Shown here: positions 61,135-64,000 of the stretch, piece by piece | Position numbering within the stretch: the first letter of the stretch is position 1 | Layout: each line of letters begins with the position of its first letter | Source: Allacma fusca | Taxonomy: Eukaryota > Arthropoda > Collembola > Symphypleona > Sminthuridae | Length of the DNA stretch: 64,000 nucleotides | Assembly: GCA_947179485.1 (NCBI GenBank) | Contig: OX359249.1 | Span: forward strand, 50,107,402-50,171,401 | Reading direction: 5' to 3' | Notes under the pieces: generated by a model | What the model saw: the letters and a program-made list of their open reading frames with translations, nothing else | What the model was told of the DNA's origin: nothing | Databases searched by the model: none | Program-made: the position numbers and the translations under genes

Positions 61135-64000
61135 GTAAGTATGTAAAAGATTTTTTTTGGGAATGCACGTGAGGTGTCACTAATTCTTTAAATCGTACCC
61201 AGAAACCCTCCTACGGGAAAAAATGTAATGGCATTCAAAATTCAGTTCCCCAGAGGCGCAAACTAGGGGGTTTGAATTTTGGACGCCCTTTCAATTTTAC
61301 CCCCCTGAGATTTTAAATTGAAGCCTCGCCAGTTTTTCTTGTTCCGAAAGGGTTCTCAACTCTCAACTAGTGGTTTAGACTTAATCGTACTTTCCCGCTG
61401 TGACTTGACCGATTGAGACTCGTACTCTCTCGTGTTGAGAGTGGTCTCCCCTGAGTGTGGAGCCAGACCTGTCTACTCTCCATCTCAAACCTCTTTTGGA
61501 GATCCGAAGGAGACTTAGATGGTGATATGTTTTTAGTTTGTTTTTTATTTTTTAGTCTATTCGCACGGTTGTCAACGTCTTGAGTCTCAATTCGAAATCT
61601 ATGTAAGAAGTGAACACAGTGATCTTATTGTTAGTGGGAGAGAGACAGCACTCACGAAGTTCATGTCAGTGTGATGTTCCACTGTCATCGCTTTCCACAT
61701 TCCAGAATGGGTCTCACTGGTCTCCAATTGGAACTTGAGAGATGCGTCCAGTACTTTCCCGTGTCTGTCAGTGGTCTCACAATCAGTCGGAGAAATTCCG
61801 TCCCGGTCTCGTCCCGTCCCGATTATCTAACGTGCCAATTTTGTTATCCCCGTCCCGTCCCGATTACCCGCCGGGTCCTGTCCCAATTTTCTATGGTTTC
61901 AACATTTCTCTCCCGTTTCGTACCTATACTAAAAAAACCTTTCGTTCCCCGTAATGTCTAAAATATTGGGACACCGTTAAATAACTGTCCAATCCGGGTC
62001 GTGAAATAATTCTTGGTGTCTCGAAACCATTCCAGTCGTAAAGATTTTGCCAGCAATTTTCCAAGCGTTTAATGGAAAGTACTTTATGAGAAACGGTTAT
62101 TTATATATCGCTGGTGACGAGGAAAAATGGTCTAGATCTAGTATTTTTTTTTATTAAAAGTAAATCTATAATTACATGTACTTGCAATTATATTTACATG
62201 AAATCGGTGCGAAAGATCATATCAATGACATTGCCTTTTGACCGATTCAACGGATTTTATGCTGTTTCTACAGGAAAATGTTATTATAACCGCCCAGACA
62301 ATCTACGGGGCAATTTTTCTGTCACCTCTCGTCCATATTTTATGTGTAGATATTATTTTTGTCCCCGGGGGTCGTTTTGATGCTCTGATTAGAGCTAAGC
62401 TCTAGTCGGAGCATCAGACCAACCGATCTGAGTAGAGCTCTGGATTTAGATCTAAAATCTGACTCCCTATCAAACAAGTGTGGCAAAGTCAGATGTTTTG
62501 GAAAAATACAGTGGACATTAATAAAATGTTAGCTCCAATTTCTAACTAAAACGTTTAAGCTTCACGCTTGTTTGTAGCACGACCTTTTTCAAATCACAAA
62601 ATGGACCGTTACACTAAATTGTCGAATGCTTTAGGTACAATGCAGCAAAATTGTGATGGATGGTGTTACGTATAAATGGGAAATCAAAGTCAAGAACTAC
62701 AAAATAAAAAACCGTCAGTTTATTGTCTCTTTATGTTCTCTTTCTTCATCTTCGATATACCTATACGTTGCACAACGGCATTCAGTCGCACTCTCGATAT
62801 AGCGGACTCTCCTTATAAGAGCCTGACGTGTACATTCATTTTCGAACAAACGCATATTTTAGTACTTGGCAAAACTTATTCTTAATCACAAAGTTATTTT
62901 TTGCATTTTCCTAAATTACTTAATGCTAATTTTTAAAGATGAATGTTAGCAAGATAAATATTTCACGAAAACCATTTGTCAGATTCGTGAACTTAAAGAA
63001 GATATCAATTGGCATCGTCAATTTTTATTCGTTTGGAGAAGTAGCGTTAAAGTGTTTAAACGATTTCATCTAGCGAGGTCCAGACTCCGACATAGATAGA
63101 TCAAAAGTTGACAATTTAAAATAAAATATTAAACCCAAAAAAAACTAATGTGACCAGTGACCATCAAGTTTCAGGAAATGTTTCTTGATCTCGATCAGCG
63201 TCAAAACCTAACGTGTTGTTAACAACATGTGGTACATGAATTTTCCTAACAATTAACATTAATTCGCAACTACGTATCTTGTAAAGGCAAAACCGGGCTT
63301 CAGAAAAAGGTGAGCATATTATGCTTCAACATTTTGTAAGCATTATGCATCTGTATGTAGAGGTAGTTCGGGGCTATTCCCGTGTAACCTGAAATATAAC
63401 GAAAATACGTGGTTTTCGGGAGATTCGAAATATCTTCGAAGCTAAATAACCGATTTCGACATTGTCTCATAATTCTGGTATAGAAGCTATGGTGCTTTGT
63501 AGTTTCGAGTGAATTTTCAAATCTCACAAAAGAAGATTGAAATTTCGAAAAATTTCGACAACATTTGGATACGTTTTCAGGGTGAAATCATAGAAAATTT
63601 ACGTTGCTGATTCATGTCTTGATTTCGTTTAATTAGTTTTCACAATTATATCATGTCTTTTAAATTACACATCTCGCCCTGATAAAACTTCCAAATTGTC
63701 AATGGTGGCATCAAAAAATGGGTTATGTAGCTCCGAAGATATTTCCGATCTCCCAAACACCGGGCATTTTGGCCATATTTCCGGTTACACGAGCAGTAAC
63801 ACCGAGCTACGACAACAAACAGACAATACACATTGCTGAAGTCCATCTATTTCGCATTTGTCTGAAGCCTGGCTTTTCCTTTACAGGACACTCGTGAATT
63901 CACCTACTGCGTCGAGTAGTACTATGCCTTTTTGTCAAATTGAAACGTGTTAAAAGTTTTATTCCAGTATGGAAAGTACAATGAGCGTCAGCTTTAGAGG
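61135..64000. other. Probable zinc-finger gene intron and repeat-derived DNA
   Basis: No further exon recognised. At 61370-61780 there is a CTCTCAA/GAGACTC-rich repeat without clear ends. A GGGAC-family sequence follows (about 61790-62387), and a hairpin lies at 62380-62416. From 62420 to the right edge I see nothing of note. Confidence 0.45.
61790..62387. mobile_element. Decayed GGGAC-family sequence
   Basis: The left part carries CGTCCCGTCCCGATTA repeats (61800-61875). The right part carries TTTTTGTCCCCGGGGGTCG and ends in a CTCTG at 62387, matching a hAT-type CAGAG terminus. The left terminus and target duplication are not identified, so the bounds are approximate. Confidence 0.5.

Overview
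This is a eukaryotic, A+T-rich nuclear window from an intron-rich animal. The encoded Tom1 and PNISR proteins look arthropod-like, probably hexapod, but the sequence does not let me name the species. No bacterial genes, rRNA or convincing tRNA genes were seen.

Four protein genes are supported. (1) PNISR, an arginine/serine-rich nuclear splicing-associated protein, lies on the minus strand in 10 coding exons (13587-18003, 725 aa). (2) Tom1, a VHS+GAT endosomal ubiquitin-sorting adaptor, lies on the plus strand in 10 coding exons (32469-41708, 434 aa). Its last introns are short, and one 3.2-kb intron is packed with repeats. (3) A five-exon minus-strand gene (45325-47956, 264 aa) splices cleanly, but I do not recognise its family. 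(4) A C2H2 zinc-finger gene on the plus strand (59921-61134 and beyond) has two similar three-finger blocks separated by an acidic linker; its 3' end lies outside the window. The genes are independent housekeeping or regulatory loci and form no operon or shared pathway.

Most of the remaining DNA is repeat-derived. The main signal is an unusually rich collection of small non-autonomous DNA transposons, many with readable terminal inverted repeats (TIRs) and target-site duplications (TSDs): 1698-3358 (Harbinger-like, TSD TAA, carrying two hAT-like MITEs), 9108-10919 (carrying a second element), 19736-20883, 23273-23660, 24012-24811, 35938-36797, 37543-38412, and 54871-57094 (carrying a 1.33-kb hAT-like element at 55139-56467). 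Several boundaries are confirmed by empty sites in related copies inside the same window. Two fold-back structures (6057-6675 and about 52913-54823) and several minisatellites add to this. A 2.8-kb satellite with a 19-bp unit (25725-28500) is built of blocks that grade from one unit variant to another. No transposase, reverse transcriptase, LTR element or virus-like gene was recognised, so the MITEs must be mobilised in trans or be extinct.

Layout: 1-13.2 kb repeats; 13.4-18.0 kb PNISR; 18.0-32.4 kb MITEs and satellite; 32.5-42.0 kb Tom1; 42-45 kb repeats; 45.3-48.0 kb unknown gene; 48-59.8 kb repeats and probable zinc-finger gene upstream region; 59.9-61.1 kb zinc-finger exons; 61.1-64 kb repeats and intron.
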